A program made the position numbers and the translations under genes. The notes beneath the pieces were generated by a model that was not told the DNA's origin, made no database searches, and was given only the letters and a program-made list of their open reading frames with translations. Of a stretch of DNA of 64,000 bases, positions 26,594 through 36,343 are shown piece by piece. The stretch's first letter is position 1. Each line of letters starts with the position of its first letter. This DNA is from Bacillus methanolicus PB1 (lineage in GTDB: Bacteria > Bacillota > Bacilli > Bacillales > Cytobacillaceae), in the NCBI RefSeq assembly GCF_000262755.1, contig NZ_AFEU01000003.1, forward strand, positions 620,001 to 684,000, in the 5' to 3' direction.

Positions 26594-27094
26594 GAAAGCC
26601 ATATGTTTCACAAATTGTTTTTCCTGTTCAGCCATTAGTTCTGATAACTGTTTGAACGAATGATAAAGTCCGGGCCGGTTCATAATGAACAGAAGCCTTT
26701 CATCCGCATTAATGGGTTTAACTTTTAACTTTTCAAAACTCATCCCGTTAAGCTTAACAGGAACATGATTGCTCCAATAAACAGCCTCAAGGAATAAACC
26801 GACTCCCTTTTTCATATGCTGTTCGGCTCCTCTGCTGTCTCTTTTTTCATAAAACTCAAACAGATTTTGCTTTACTTTCTTCCATTCGTTAAAAATTACG
26901 GGAACATATTGTTCAGCATCGTCCCATGGCTTTATCGCATCTATTCCCGAAAAATAAGCTGCTTCATAAACAAATGGAATTTCAGGATTCAGCTGATTGG
27001 CGTACTCTCCCTTCCACATCACTTTCTCTATCGGAAAAAAGAAAGGACTCTTTAATTCAGACGGAATCTTAATCTCTTTTTCGATGCTGTTCAC
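26576..27094 (-). CDS. ypoC: YpoC family protein
   Basis: A 172-residue soluble protein (PWDDAEQYVPVIFNEWKKVKQNLFEFYEKRDS; GVGLFLEAVYWSNHVPV) matching YpoC by position after nth and before the convergent ponA. Function unknown. GTG at 27094 is chosen: GGAAGGA lies 6 bases upstream, and the start overlaps the nth stop (GTGA), implying translational coupling. Confidence 0.82.
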   Translation of the reverse strand: MNSIEKEIKIPSELKSPFFFPIEKVMWKGEYANQLNPEIPFVYEAAYFSGIDAIKPWDDAEQYVPVIFNEWKKVKQNLFEFYEKRDSRGAEQHMKKGVGLFLEAVYWSNHVPVKLNGMSFEKLKVKPINADERLLFIMNRPGLYHSFKQLSELMAEQEKQFVKHMAFKKVRA

Positions 27095-27747
27095 GATTGA
27101 TCCTTCCTTTTCATTCTTTTCTTTCCTTCCCTGCACAAATCGAGAAGCGGACAAACTTCACATTGTGGATTTTGTGCTTTGCAATGGTATCGGCCGAAAA
27201 AGATCATTCGATGGTGGGTAATCGACCATTCTTCTTTTGGAACTTTTTTCATTAAAGTCTTTTCAACTTCCAAAACGGAATCTTTCCACCGGCAAATGCC
27301 CAGCCGCTTACTCACTCGTTCCACATGGGTATCAACAGCAATGGCAGGCACTCCAAAAGCTACGGAAACAACAACATTGGCCGTTTTTCTGCCTACTCCG
27401 GGAAGCTTAGTCAACTCATCTCGGTCTGTCGGTACCATTCCCCCATATTCATCGATAAGCATTCTGCAAAGCTTTTGAATGTTTTTTGCCTTGTTTCTGT
27501 ACAGCCCGATCGAACGAATATCATTTTGAAGCTCTTCTAAAGGAACATTTAAATAATCTTCAGGTGTCTTATACTTCTTAAACAGATTTTTCGTAACCTT
27601 ATTTACTAGAGCGTCTGTACATTGTGCTGAAAGAAGAACAGCTATAAGCAATTCAAAAGGATTGCTATGATTCAGCTCACCGTGTGCATTTGGGAACATT
27701 TCCGCCATTTTATCCAAACAATATCGTATTTGACTGTTATTTAACAT
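27091..27747 (-). CDS. nth: Endonuclease III (base-excision DNA glycosylase/AP lyase)
   Basis: 218 residues removing oxidised pyrimidines. The helix-hairpin-helix LPGVGRKTANVV carries the catalytic lysine, the following VDTHVERV carries the catalytic aspartate, and the C-terminal [4Fe-4S] site is C-x6-C-x2-C-x5-C (CKAQNPQCEVCPLLDLC). ATG with AGGTGAG upstream. Located between dnaD and ypoC as in B. subtilis. Confidence 0.96.
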   Translation of the reverse strand: MLNNSQIRYCLDKMAEMFPNAHGELNHSNPFELLIAVLLSAQCTDALVNKVTKNLFKKYKTPEDYLNVPLEELQNDIRSIGLYRNKAKNIQKLCRMLIDEYGGMVPTDRDELTKLPGVGRKTANVVVSVAFGVPAIAVDTHVERVSKRLGICRWKDSVLEVEKTLMKKVPKEEWSITHHRMIFFGRYHCKAQNPQCEVCPLLDLCREGKKRMKRKDQS

Positions 27748-27794
27748 TGATTCTCACCTAACAAAAAAGTATTACAAAAAAAATGACATTTCCC

Positions 27795-28499
27795 CTATTG
27801 TTCAAGCCAGTTATAAAACGGGATGGTTTTCGTTTTTTCCGGCTGTTCATTCTGCTGTTCCATTCTCTGAGACTGAAATTGCCTGAACTTTCTGCCGTAG
27901 CTTTTTGCCTGCTCAATCGTTTTAATTCCGTTTTTCTTCCAATCAAATAAGATTCGGTCGATATATCGAAAGTTTAGCTTCCCGGAAATAACCGCTTCTC
28001 TGAGAGCAGCTTTAATAATAACCGGATCATGATGATCATCATCCAGCCACATTGTCAACGTTTCAATTTCAAACGGGGACAGCGGCCGGCCAAATTCCCT
28101 TTCAAAGATTGTATATAAGTCTGTTTCTTCCTGGTGTTGATTTTCCAGTTTTTGTTTTTTTTGTTCTATTAAAAACTGCTCAATCAGTTTTTCCCAAAGT
28201 GGCTGCAATGAATATTTCTCAAAGCGGATTCCATCCTTAGAATACCCGTCAATAATTAAAATAAAGCCTTTTTGAATTAAGCCTCGCAGCATGTCGGTAC
28301 ATTCAGCCGCGGAAATGGTCATGCGGGCTGATAGTTCATCAGGTGTGGGAAATTCATTCCCTTTTTCTAAAAAGGAAATGACGTGCAGCAGTAATGTTAA
28401 TTCTTGTTCGTTTAATTTCATTTTTTTATAATGGCTTAACAAAGCGGCAGGTATCGTAATACTGCCTTCTTTAAGCCAAGCTATTAAATTTTCTTTCAT
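27795..28499 (-). CDS. dnaD: Primosomal replication-initiation protein DnaD
   Basis: 234 residues: an N-terminal winged-helix oligomerisation domain (about 1-100) and a C-terminal DnaD domain with FEREFGRPLSPFEIETLTMWLDD and the YIDRILFDWKKNGIKTIEQA motif that binds DNA. It loads the replicative helicase with DnaB and DnaI at oriC and restarting forks. ATG 28499 is preferred because AGAGG is 8 bases upstream. Confidence 0.95.
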   Translation of the reverse strand: MKENLIAWLKEGSITIPAALLSHYKKMKLNEQELTLLLHVISFLEKGNEFPTPDELSARMTISAAECTDMLRGLIQKGFILIIDGYSKDGIRFEKYSLQPLWEKLIEQFLIEQKKQKLENQHQEETDLYTIFEREFGRPLSPFEIETLTMWLDDDHHDPVIIKAALREAVISGKLNFRYIDRILFDWKKNGIKTIEQAKSYGRKFRQFQSQRMEQQNEQPEKTKTIPFYNWLEQ

Positions 28500-28596
28500 T
28501 GATGACACCTCTCTTTCAGTATATCATGGACAAATCGTACAAGTAAGTGAACACCTCATATGGAAAGTGCTTTCGTTTGTTATTTCCGCGAAAAAA

Positions 28597-28624
28597 AGCA
28601 TGAAAGCCCGCAATAATGCGGACT
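28597..28624 (-). terminator. Terminator downstream of asnS
   Basis: On the minus strand CCGCA (28621-28617) pairs with TGCGG (28612-28608), followed at some distance by T7. The stem is short and the T run is not adjacent, so strength is uncertain. Confidence 0.5.
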
Positions 28625-28632
28625 CTCTACTA

Positions 28633-29928
28633 TTATGGATATAAACGATTTAACAAACGAGGAAAAGGAATCGTTTCACGTACGTGTTCAACCCCGGAAA
28701 TCCATGCAACCGTTCTTTCAAGGCCGAGACCGAATCCGGAATGCGGCACCGAACCATATTTGCGCAGCTCGAGATACCATTTGTAAGCAGCCGGATCCAG
28801 GTTATGCTCCTCAATTCTTTGGTTTAACAAATTATAATCGTGGATACGTTCTGATCCTCCTATAATCTCGCCGTATCCTTCCGGTGCAATTAAGTCGGCA
28901 CATAACACGACATCATTCCGGTTTGGATCAGGCTGCATGTAAAAAGGCTTCAACGAAGTTGGATAATGGGTAATAAACACAGGTTTGTCAAAGCTTTCAG
29001 CAATCGCTGTTTCATGCGGTGCACCGAAATCATCTCCCCATTGAATATCATCAAAGCCTTTTTCGTGCAATAAATTGATGGCCTCATCATATGTGATTCT
29101 CGGGAATGGAGCTTTAATATTTCCAAGCTTGCTTATGTCACGGCCGAGTGTTTTTAATTCAAGCTTACAATTTGCTAAAACAGATTGGACGATATGAGAA
29201 ACATATTCTTCTTGAACTTTTAAATTGTCTTCAAACTCGTAAAAAGCCATTTCCGGTTCGATCATCCAGAATTCAATTAAATGCCGGCGGGTTTTTGATT
29301 TTTCCGCACGGAATGTCGGTCCGAAAGAAAAAACCTTTCCGAGCGCCATCGCTGCTGCTTCCATATAAAGCTGCCCGCTTTGAGAAAGATAGGCATTTTC
29401 ATCAAAATATTTTGTAGCAAAAAGCTCAGTAGTACCTTCTGGTGCACTTCCCGTTAAAATCGGCGGATCTACTTTAACAAACCCATTGTTATTGAAAAAT
29501 TCATATGTTCCCCTGATAATTTCATTGCGGATTTTCATAATAGCGTGCTGGCGCCTTGAACGGAGCCAAAGATGGCGGTTATCCATCAAAAATTCTGTGC
29601 CGTGTTCTTTAGGAGTGATTGGATAATCAACAGCCTGATGAATTACTTCAACGTTTTTTACAAGCAGTTCATAACCAAGAGGTGAACGATCATCTTTTTG
29701 AACAACACCTGTTACATACATTGATGATTCCTGAGTAATGGATTTCGCAGTTTGAAATACATCCTCAGGCACTTCACTCTTTACAACTACTCCCTGAATA
29801 AAACCTGTACCATCACGGAGTTGTAGAAAGGCAATTTTTCCGCTTGATCTTTTATTAGCAAGCCAAGCACCAATTGTTACTTCATTGCCAACAAATTTAT
29901 GAACTTCTGAAATTGTTGTTTTAGTCAC
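28633..29928 (-). CDS. asnS: Asparaginyl-tRNA synthetase
   Basis: 431 residues, class IIb synthetase charging tRNA-Asn. The N-terminal OB-fold anticodon-binding domain ([24 protein letters not shown]) is followed by the catalytic core with motif 2 ([15 protein letters not shown]) and motif 3 ([12 protein letters not shown]). The start is GTG at 29928, with GGAGGG 9 bases upstream; the longer frame to 29973 adds residues absent from the family. It has its own promoter despite lying 154 bases after aspB. Confidence 0.97.
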   Translation of the reverse strand: MTKTTISEVHKFVGNEVTIGAWLANKRSSGKIAFLQLRDGTGFIQGVVVKSEVPEDVFQTAKSITQESSMYVTGVVQKDDRSPLGYELLVKNVEVIHQAVDYPITPKEHGTEFLMDNRHLWLRSRRQHAIMKIRNEIIRGTYEFFNNNGFVKVDPPILTGSAPEGTTELFATKYFDENAYLSQSGQLYMEAAAMALGKVFSFGPTFRAEKSKTRRHLIEFWMIEPEMAFYEFEDNLKVQEEYVSHIVQSVLANCKLELKTLGRDISKLGNIKAPFPRITYDEAINLLHEKGFDDIQWGDDFGAPHETAIAESFDKPVFITHYPTSLKPFYMQPDPNRNDVVLCADLIAPEGYGEIIGGSERIHDYNLLNQRIEEHNLDPAAYKWYLELRKYGSVPHSGFGLGLERTVAWISGVEHVRETIPFPRLLNRLYP

Positions 29929-29981
29929 GATTATGTTCCCTCCAAAAAGATGAAAAAACTCTTCTCTCTGCACCGAATTTT

Positions 29982-30010
29982 ATTATAACGTTCGCCTTAT
30001 TAAGAAGCAA
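29982..30010 (-). promoter_or_regulatory. asnS promoter
   Basis: On the minus strand TTGCTT (30010-30005) and TATAAT (29987-29982) are 17 bases apart. The leader to the GTG start is then about 45 bases, too short for a T-box. Confidence 0.7.
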
Positions 30011-30015
30011 CATAA

Positions 30016-30046
30016 CAGGGCCCTCAATATTTCCATGAGAGCCCTG
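30016..30046. terminator. Stem-loop downstream of aspB
   Basis: CAGGGC-c-CTC pairs with GAG-a-GCCCTG (9 pairs, one mismatch) just upstream of the asnS promoter. There is no good T run, so it may be a weak terminator or RNA-stabilising hairpin. Confidence 0.45.
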
Positions 30047-30082
30047 ACAAAACGAACGACTGTATTTCTGGTTTGCATCCGA

Positions 30083-31282
30083 TTATTTTGTTACTATCAT
30101 TTTGCTTTCAACAAATTGCTTCATTCTTTCAACTGCCTGTTCAAGCAACTCAAGAGAAGTTGCATACGATAACCGGATGTTATCAGGCGCTCCGAAACCT
30201 GAACCAGGAATAACAGCTACTTTTGCCTCTTCTAATAGAGCTTCTGCAAATTCATCTGTATTCTCATATCCGGTTAATTGGGCTGCTTTTTTTACATTAG
30301 GAAATAAATAAAAGGCTCCTTGTGGTTTTATACAAGTAAAACCGGGAATTTCTATGAGCTTATCATAAATAACGTTTAAACGCTCCTCGAATGCTTTTCG
30401 CATCTCTTCAACAGATTCCATAGTTCCTGTATAAGCTGCAATGGCTCCGTATTGCGCTGTAGTTGTCGGATTTGAAGTGCTGTGGCTTGCAAGATTGGTC
30501 ATCGCGGTAATAATTTCTTTGTTTCCTGCTGCGAAACCAATTCTCCATCCTGTCATCGAATGTGATTTCGCTAAACCGTTAATGATAATCGTTTGTTCTT
30601 TTAACTCAGGTGACAACTGGGCGATCGAAAAATGCTTATTGTTTCCATAAACAAGCTTTTCATAAATTTCGTCGGAAATAATTAAAATATTATGATCAAT
30701 ACATACTTTTCCTAATTCAAGCAATTCTTCTTTTGTATATACCATACCGGTTGGGTTGCTTGGTGAATTGATGACAACTGCCTTTGTGCGGTCAGAAATA
30801 GCTTGTTCCAATTGGGAAGGTGTAATCTTAAATTCGTTTTCTTCTGAACCTTCAACGAAAACTGGTACCCCGCCGGCTAATTTGACTTGCTCAGGATAGC
30901 TGACCCAGTAAGGAGTCGGAATGATGACTTCGTCTCCTTCATCAAGAATGACTTGAAATAGAGTGTACAGTGCATGCTTTCCCCCAACGGTGACAATGAT
31001 TTCGCTTGTGTCATAGTCAATCCCCTGGTCTCGCTTGATTTTTTCAGCAATTGCTTTTCTTAATGCAGGAAGACCTGCGGAAGGGGTATATTTTGTATGG
31101 CCTTCATTCATTGACTTTGCTGCTGCATCAATAATATACTGAGGAGTATTAAAATCAGGCTCCCCTGCTCCGAGTCCAATAATATCGTGGCCTTGTGCTC
31201 TTAATTCTTTTGCCTTTGCAGTAATTGCAAGCGTTGAGGAAGGTGTCAGTGCTTTTACTCTTTGTGCTAGATTGATCTCCAT
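30083..31282 (-). CDS. aspB: Aspartate aminotransferase AspB
   Basis: 399 residues, class I PLP-dependent aminotransferase (subgroup Ib) making aspartate from oxaloacetate and glutamate. Visible landmarks: GAGEPDFNTP near the start, SPSNPTGMVY, SDEIYEKLVY, and the PLP lysine in NGLAKSHSMTGWRIG. C-terminal substrate arginine in DNIRLSYA. AGGAGG before ATG 31282. In the ypmA-ypmB-aspB cluster, next to asnS; together they supply Asp and Asn-tRNA. Confidence 0.95.
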   Translation of the reverse strand: MEINLAQRVKALTPSSTLAITAKAKELRAQGHDIIGLGAGEPDFNTPQYIIDAAAKSMNEGHTKYTPSAGLPALRKAIAEKIKRDQGIDYDTSEIIVTVGGKHALYTLFQVILDEGDEVIIPTPYWVSYPEQVKLAGGVPVFVEGSEENEFKITPSQLEQAISDRTKAVVINSPSNPTGMVYTKEELLELGKVCIDHNILIISDEIYEKLVYGNNKHFSIAQLSPELKEQTIIINGLAKSHSMTGWRIGFAAGNKEIITAMTNLASHSTSNPTTTAQYGAIAAYTGTMESVEEMRKAFEERLNVIYDKLIEIPGFTCIKPQGAFYLFPNVKKAAQLTGYENTDEFAEALLEEAKVAVIPGSGFGAPDNIRLSYATSLELLEQAVERMKQFVESKMIVTK

Positions 31283-31300
31283 GCTATTTCCTCCTAAAAT

Positions 31301-31774
31301 TTATAAATTTTCTATTTTTGTAAGCCATTCTCCTGTTTCAAAATCCACATAGTAATAATTTATTAAATCATTATCTGAAAGATAATATATTTCCCACGAA
31401 GGCCTGTTTTTTAACATTCCAAGACGAACTTCCAGTATTTCTTTAGGATTTTTTTCCTCTTTTAGTTTCCTGATTGCATCTTTTTTTGAAATACCGTCCT
31501 TTTCTTTTTTAACAATGACTTTTCTAGCTTTTTCAGAAATCCAAACGATAATGTTTTCACCATTGCTGTCTTTACCCCATATAACATAATATGGTTCGAG
31601 CCCATTATATAATGAAAAATCTCTTACACTTTTCAAATCCGTTTCTTTTTTGGCAATCATTACCGCTTTTTCTTCGGCGGCCTTAACCGGCTTGAAAGCA
31701 TTTAAATAAACAACTATGAAAAATCCTAAAATAATGATGACTGCAACAGAGCTGATATAAATCAACTTTTTCAT
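31301..31774 (-). CDS. ypmB: YpmB/TseB, cell-wall elongation-associated membrane protein
   Basis: 157 residues: an N-terminal membrane anchor (about 4-27) followed by an extracellular region of two PepSY-like/DUF5590 modules. In B. subtilis YpmB was renamed TseB and linked to the PBP2A elongation transpeptidase. ATG preceded by AGAAGTG. 18 bases from aspB and 12 from ypmA, one operon. Confidence 0.85.
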   Translation of the reverse strand: MKKLIYISSVAVIIILGFFIVVYLNAFKPVKAAEEKAVMIAKKETDLKSVRDFSLYNGLEPYYVIWGKDSNGENIIVWISEKARKVIVKKEKDGISKKDAIRKLKEEKNPKEILEVRLGMLKNRPSWEIYYLSDNDLINYYYVDFETGEWLTKIENL

Positions 31775-31786
31775 CTAATCACTTCT

Positions 31787-31957
31787 CTATGTACGATAGA
31801 TTGTAAATACGGCTGTATTTTGATCATCCTTATCAAGCGCAAGACCGAACATTAAATTTTCCCCTTTGAGCGTCCTGTTTAATGTATCGACTATTTTATA
31901 CAAATCCGGACTGCTCTGGACTTTAACTGTCGATAATATTTCAATTTTACTTTCCAT
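31787..31957 (-). CDS. ypmA: YpmA small protein (DUF4264)
   Basis: A 56-residue conserved small protein (MESKIEILSTVKVQSSPDLYK...ALDKDDQNTAVFTIYRT). ATG at 31957 is chosen: TAGGAGG lies just upstream, and this gives the usual family length; a longer frame to 32062 has no support. Function unknown. Confidence 0.88.
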   Translation of the reverse strand: MESKIEILSTVKVQSSPDLYKIVDTLNRTLKGENLMFGLALDKDDQNTAVFTIYRT

Positions 31958-32126
31958 TCTGGAATTCCTCCTAAAAGCACTGCAAAATTGGTTGATTATA
32001 TCATTCAAACAGACACAAGGCAAAAACAGTGAAATTACTTCACAGCTGACTCTCAAAACCAATTATAACAGGAAGAAACCTCTAATGATAACATTACATG
32101 CATGTTTTAAAAAAATTTCTAGTTAT

Positions 32127-32149
32127 TTGGAGGGGTCTGACCCCACCAA
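32127..32149. repeat. Short copy of the GGGTCAGACCC repeat at the dinG 3' end
   Basis: TTGG-A-GGGGTC-T-GACCCC-A-CCAA folds into a 10-pair stem. On the minus strand it contains GGGTCAGACCCCTCCAA, identical to part of the copies at 8082 and 49180. It ends 4 bases past the dinG stop, with a T run some 12 bases further, so it may terminate dinG. Confidence 0.7.
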
Positions 32150-32152
32150 GTT

Positions 32153-34963
32153 TTAAAGCCAGCTGTGAATGAACTGAACCAGCTCATCGATATTGCTTTT
32201 CTTGACAGGTATTTTTGGAATTGAATTTAAGAACGTTTTTCCATATCTTGTTGTAATTATTCTTCTGTCAAATACGACAATAATTCCCCGGTCCTGTTCA
32301 GATCGTATCAGCCTGCCAAACCCTTGTTTAAAGCGGATCACTGCTTCCGGCAAGGAATGGTCGAAAAATGGATTGCCGCCATTCTTTTTAATCGCTTCGC
32401 ATTTTGCTTGAATGACCGGTTCATCAGGAGGAAAAAAAGGAAGCCTAACAATAATCAAGCATGACAAGTCTTCTCCGGGAATATCAACACCTTCCCAAAA
32501 ACTATTCGTTCCAAACAGGATTGCTTTGTCAAATCGCTGAAAATTTCGTGTAAGCCTTGTCCTGCTTCCGCCTGAGATCCCTTGGGCAATTAAAACATAT
32601 TCCTCTAAAAACCCGCTTTCTTTCATCAATTCATACGTTTTTTTCAGCATGTCATAAGCTGTAAACAATATAAGCATTCTTCCTTTTGTCGCTTCCGCAA
32701 TTGAAATGATTTGCTCAGTAATCGAGGCGGTATATTCTTCCGCGGAAACCGCATTTATTTCGGGAAGATCTTCAGGTATAACTAGTTGAACTTGTTCAGA
32801 ATAACGAAATGGCGAAGGAATTATTTCTGTATGATAATCATGGTTTTCAATACCAAGCTCTCTTACGATAAATTTGAATGAGTTATTTACGGTTAACGTT
32901 GCGGATGTAATGACTACACTCTTTTTAACATCGAAAAACTGCCGCTTCAAATAAGAAGAAACATGAATAGGCTGAGCATAAACAGCAGTAGCATTTTGAA
33001 AAGCTCTTACGTCCGTCTCAATCCATATAACATACTCCGGCTGCTGGATAATAAACAGGTGCTTAACGGCATCTTTGATTTCCTTCAACTCTTTCAATAC
33101 AGAAGCCATATCTTCAAGCATCCCTTTATGTTCAACGGAGAGCTTATCTTTCAATTGTTTAATGACATTTAACCGTTTTTCAAAAAGGCAAAGCAAGTCT
33201 TTTAATAAAAATAAAATTCGCTCAGTAACCGCTTGTAAAGCGATCCATTCCTTCCCGGACTCAAAGTTCGTTATCCGGTATTTTATTTTGTTAAAGGTTA
33301 AGTCTCTATCCTTTGTTTTTTTTTCTGCATAAAAACTGATTATTTTAAATAACTCATCAAATTCAAACGATAAATCTAATATCGTTTGGTTGACTACAAA
33401 CGTATGAACGATATCGCCGGAAGCCCAATTAAGGTCATTCAACAGCTGTTCGAACCTATAAAACAGTTGTTTCTGCTCATAAGTACCAAGCCTGCCCAGC
33501 AAATGCCTGATTGCCAAATAGTCAAGTGAAATGCCAAACTGTTTGCCTGCAGCTTTTTCAAACAGATGGCCTTCATCAATAATCGCAAAATGATAATCAG
33601 GAAGAATCGGTTGTTCTGATGCTGCATCAGAAAGAAGAAGAGCGTGATTGGTAATTATGAGATCAGCTGTTTGCGCTTCATTTCGCGCTCTTAAATAATA
33701 GTCATGAGAAAACCATGCCTTCCCTTGAAGAAATGAAGTCTCATCATTCTTAATTTGATTCCAAAAAAGTCTTCCCCCGCTTGATAAGTTCAGTTCTTCA
33801 TAATCGCCCGTTTCCGTTTCCAACAGCCATATGAGAATTTGCATTTTTGTTAAGCACGTATCGTAATTATCATCCTCTTCTTTTAAAGATAGCTCAAATT
33901 TATAAAGGCTTAAATAGTGATTTCTTCCTTTTAAAAGAACAGTTTTTACCGGAAAGCTGAACATCTTATTTAATAGTGGGATGTCCCGTGTTAAAAGCTG
34001 TTCTTGGAGCTGGGTTGTATATGTGCTGATAACAACTGGCTTATTTTTCAGCCTTGAAAATATAGCAGCCGGAATAAGATAAGCGATTGATTTTCCTACT
34101 CCTGTACCTGCCTCAATTAATGAATGCTGCTGATTTAATAAAGAACGGTAAACAGCATCCATCATTTGAAACTGCCCGGTTCGTTTTTCAAATACTTGAA
34201 ACGCTTTTTGAAAGAGGGCTTCTTTACTTTCAATATCAACAGGATACTCTATTTGAGATGGAATTGAAACATTCTTCGGAAGATTCTTTTTCTTTTTTAA
34301 GGCAATACCGCGAAAGATTTCAATTGATTCAGGCAAAACCTCAATTGTTTGTTCCTTATTCATTATCATATCTCCGAGCAGCATATGTAAATCACTTTTA
34401 AGTCCATCAGAAAGCTTATAAAGCTGACGCATTGTGCATAACGGTATTTTTTGAAGCTTGTCAAGTAAAATTAACAGAAGCTCCGCTGTAACGTAAGCAT
34501 CACTGTCAGCTTGATGGGGACGGTCATGGGATAATTTCTCCTTTAGAGCTAAATCCGATAGTTTATAGCTGTCAGCAGTAGGCAGCAGAATTCTGGCAAG
34601 TTCAACCGTATCGAGAACAGGCCCGAAAAAACCTTCATATCCTGCATGAATAAGTTCTTCCTGCAGAAACGACAAATCAAAAAGAACGTTATGTGCTACA
34701 AAATAAGCGTCATCAAGCATTGTTAATATTTTGGGAGCTATTTCCGAGAAAAGCGGAGCATCCTTAACCATTTCATCGTTGATTCCCGTAAGCTCTTCGA
34801 TAAAAGGCGGAATCTGTTGTTCGGGATTTATAAAAGACGAGTATTGTTCAATAATTTTTCCATTCTCGATTACAACCGCCGCAAACTGAATGATCCTGTC
34901 TCCTCTTTTTGGAGCATTGCCGATTGTCTCCAAATCAATAACTGCGAATTTATGTTGATTCAT
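32153..34963 (-). CDS. dinG: DinG-family helicase with N-terminal DnaQ-like exonuclease
   Basis: 936 residues. The exonuclease domain (1-170) shows VIDLETIG (DxE), AHNVLFDLSFL and the late HQADSDAYVTAELL. The helicase (from about 250) shows Walker A AGTGVGKS, motif II DEGH, and motif VI region FKQGFGRLIRSEQDRG. The XPD-type four-cysteine Fe-S insert is not seen. Fusion of the two domains is usual in Firmicutes. ATG 34963 has GAGGTG upstream. Nucleic-acid processing is known for the family; its exact role in Bacillus is unsettled. Confidence 0.93.
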   Translation of the reverse strand: MNQHKFAVIDLETIGNAPKRGDRIIQFAAVVIENGKIIEQYSSFINPEQQIPPFIEELTGINDEMVKDAPLFSEIAPKILTMLDDAYFVAHNVLFDLSFLQEELIHAGYEGFFGPVLDTVELARILLPTADSYKLSDLALKEKLSHDRPHQADSDAYVTAELLLILLDKLQKIPLCTMRQLYKLSDGLKSDLHMLLGDMIMNKEQTIEVLPESIEIFRGIALKKKKNLPKNVSIPSQIEYPVDIESKEALFQKAFQVFEKRTGQFQMMDAVYRSLLNQQHSLIEAGTGVGKSIAYLIPAAIFSRLKNKPVVISTYTTQLQEQLLTRDIPLLNKMFSFPVKTVLLKGRNHYLSLYKFELSLKEEDDNYDTCLTKMQILIWLLETETGDYEELNLSSGGRLFWNQIKNDETSFLQGKAWFSHDYYLRARNEAQTADLIITNHALLLSDAASEQPILPDYHFAIIDEGHLFEKAAGKQFGISLDYLAIRHLLGRLGTYEQKQLFYRFEQLLNDLNWASGDIVHTFVVNQTILDLSFEFDELFKIISFYAEKKTKDRDLTFNKIKYRITNFESGKEWIALQAVTERILFLLKDLLCLFEKRLNVIKQLKDKLSVEHKGMLEDMASVLKELKEIKDAVKHLFIIQQPEYVIWIETDVRAFQNATAVYAQPIHVSSYLKRQFFDVKKSVVITSATLTVNNSFKFIVRELGIENHDYHTEIIPSPFRYSEQVQLVIPEDLPEINAVSAEEYTASITEQIISIAEATKGRMLILFTAYDMLKKTYELMKESGFLEEYVLIAQGISGGSRTRLTRNFQRFDKAILFGTNSFWEGVDIPGEDLSCLIIVRLPFFPPDEPVIQAKCEAIKKNGGNPFFDHSLPEAVIRFKQGFGRLIRSEQDRGIIVVFDRRIITTRYGKTFLNSIPKIPVKKSNIDELVQFIHSWL

Positions 34964-35070
34964 AATGAAACACCTCAATTATTCAATCAAAGCTACGGTA
35001 CCATAAATCAGGAAAAAGTAAAAGATCGCTTGCTCAGTCAATTGTATTTTCTTTCACACGAAAATCAAGA

Positions 35071-35097
35071 AGAAAACCCCCTGCAGCAAAGGGGGTT
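35071..35097. terminator. Terminator of panBCD
   Basis: AACCCCCT (35075-35082) pairs with AGGGGGTT (35090-35097). The panD stop codon overlaps the stem. Confidence 0.85.
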
Positions 35098-35479
35098 AGA
35101 AAATTGTTTTTTCCGGTTCAGCGTGAAGCAGTTCGACAATTTTATTGTTTTCATCCATTATGGCCACTTTCGGTTTATGCGACTTTACTTTCTCTTCATG
35201 AACCATTACATAGGAAATAATAATTACAACATCGCCTTCCTGAACTAGACGGGCGGCTGCCCCGTTTAAACAAACAACTCCGCTTCCTCTTTTTCCGGGA
35301 ATAATATACGTTTCAAAGCGGGCTCCGTTGTTATTATTTACAATTTGCACTTTTTCATTTGGAACCATTCCTACAGCATCCAGAATATCTTCATCTATTG
35401 TAATGCTTCCTACATAATTTAGATTTGCCTCTGTTACTCTGGCACGATGGATTTTTGCATTCATCATGGTGCGAAACAT
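35096..35479 (-). CDS. panD: Aspartate 1-decarboxylase precursor
   Basis: 127 residues. A pyruvoyl enzyme making beta-alanine from aspartate; the self-cleavage site is G24-S25 in YVGSITID. Catalytic lysine in NAKIHRARV and the conserved [11 protein letters not shown] are present. AGGAGG before ATG. Last gene of panB-panC-panD, 12 bases after panC. Confidence 0.96.
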   Translation of the reverse strand: MFRTMMNAKIHRARVTEANLNYVGSITIDEDILDAVGMVPNEKVQIVNNNNGARFETYIIPGKRGSGVVCLNGAAARLVQEGDVVIIISYVMVHEEKVKSHKPKVAIMDENNKIVELLHAEPEKTIF

Positions 35480-35491
35480 TTCTTCTTCCTC

Positions 35492-36343
35492 CTATTCATT
35501 TACAGTAACGATGATATTATCGATTAAACGTGCCCGGGAAAACTTAACAGCAAGAGCAATAATGATTTTCCCCTGAATCTGTGTTAATGGCTTTAAATCC
35601 GGATATGAGTAAATTTCAATATAGTCAATAATTCCTGATGTTTGGCGGGAAATATGCTGAGCCATCGAAGAGATAATTCTCTCCGGATTCCTGACTCCTT
35701 CGTTGATCATATGTTCCGCCAATTTTAAACTTTCATATAAAGCCGGAGCCTGTTTCCTCTCTTCCGGAAGCAAGTTGACGTTTCTTGAGCTTTTTGCCAA
35801 GCCGTCCGCTTCTCGAACGGTTTCAGCAGCCACTAACTTAATCGGGAAATGAAAATTATGAATTAGTCCCTCTACGACAGCAACCTGCTGCGCATCTTTC
35901 ATACCGAAGTAAGCACGGTCGGGAAATACAATGTTAAACAGCTTTGTAAGCACTGTAGCTACCCCATCGAAATGGCCCGGACGCGATCTTCCGCAAAGAA
36001 CTTCCGTACGGTCTTGGACAATGACTTTAACAGATGGTGTGCTTGGAAACATTTCGTCCTCATCCGGGTAAAAAAAGTAATCGACTTCACAGTCTTCTGC
36101 TACTTTCTTATCGTGTTCAAAATCTCTCGGATATGCATCAAGATCTTCAGATGGCCCAAATTGGAGCGGATTCACGAACACACTCAAAACAACGATATCA
36201 TTCTCTTGTCTTGCTCTCTTAAGCAAAGACATATGTCCTTCATGTAAATACCCCATCGTTGGAACAAAGCCGATTGATTTTTGATTGTTTCTTTCTTGAA
36301 TGATTTGTTTTTGCATTTCGGCAATTCTCGTTATAACTTTCAT
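35492..36343 (-). CDS. panC: Pantothenate synthetase
   Basis: 283 residues. Joins pantoate and beta-alanine with ATP. HIGH-type motif in PTMGYLHEGHMSLL, then FVNPLQFGPSEDLDAYPR, GRSRPGHFDGVATV and the KMSKS-like AKSSRN. Two adjacent ATG codons are possible; 36343 has 6 bases to GGAGG, 36346 only 3. The start overlaps the panB stop. Confidence 0.95.
   Translation of the reverse strand: MKVITRIAEMQKQIIQERNNQKSIGFVPTMGYLHEGHMSLLKRARQENDIVVLSVFVNPLQFGPSEDLDAYPRDFEHDKKVAEDCEVDYFFYPDEDEMFPSTPSVKVIVQDRTEVLCGRSRPGHFDGVATVLTKLFNIVFPDRAYFGMKDAQQVAVVEGLIHNFHFPIKLVAAETVREADGLAKSSRNVNLLPEERKQAPALYESLKLAEHMINEGVRNPERIISSMAQHISRQTSGIIDYIEIYSYPDLKPLTQIQGKIIIALAVKFSRARLIDNIIVTVNE

Noticed and set aside
29929-30082. 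T-box riboswitch upstream of asnS
   Set aside because: The promoter leaves only about 45 bases of leader and no T-box sequence is present; the hairpin lies upstream of the promoter.
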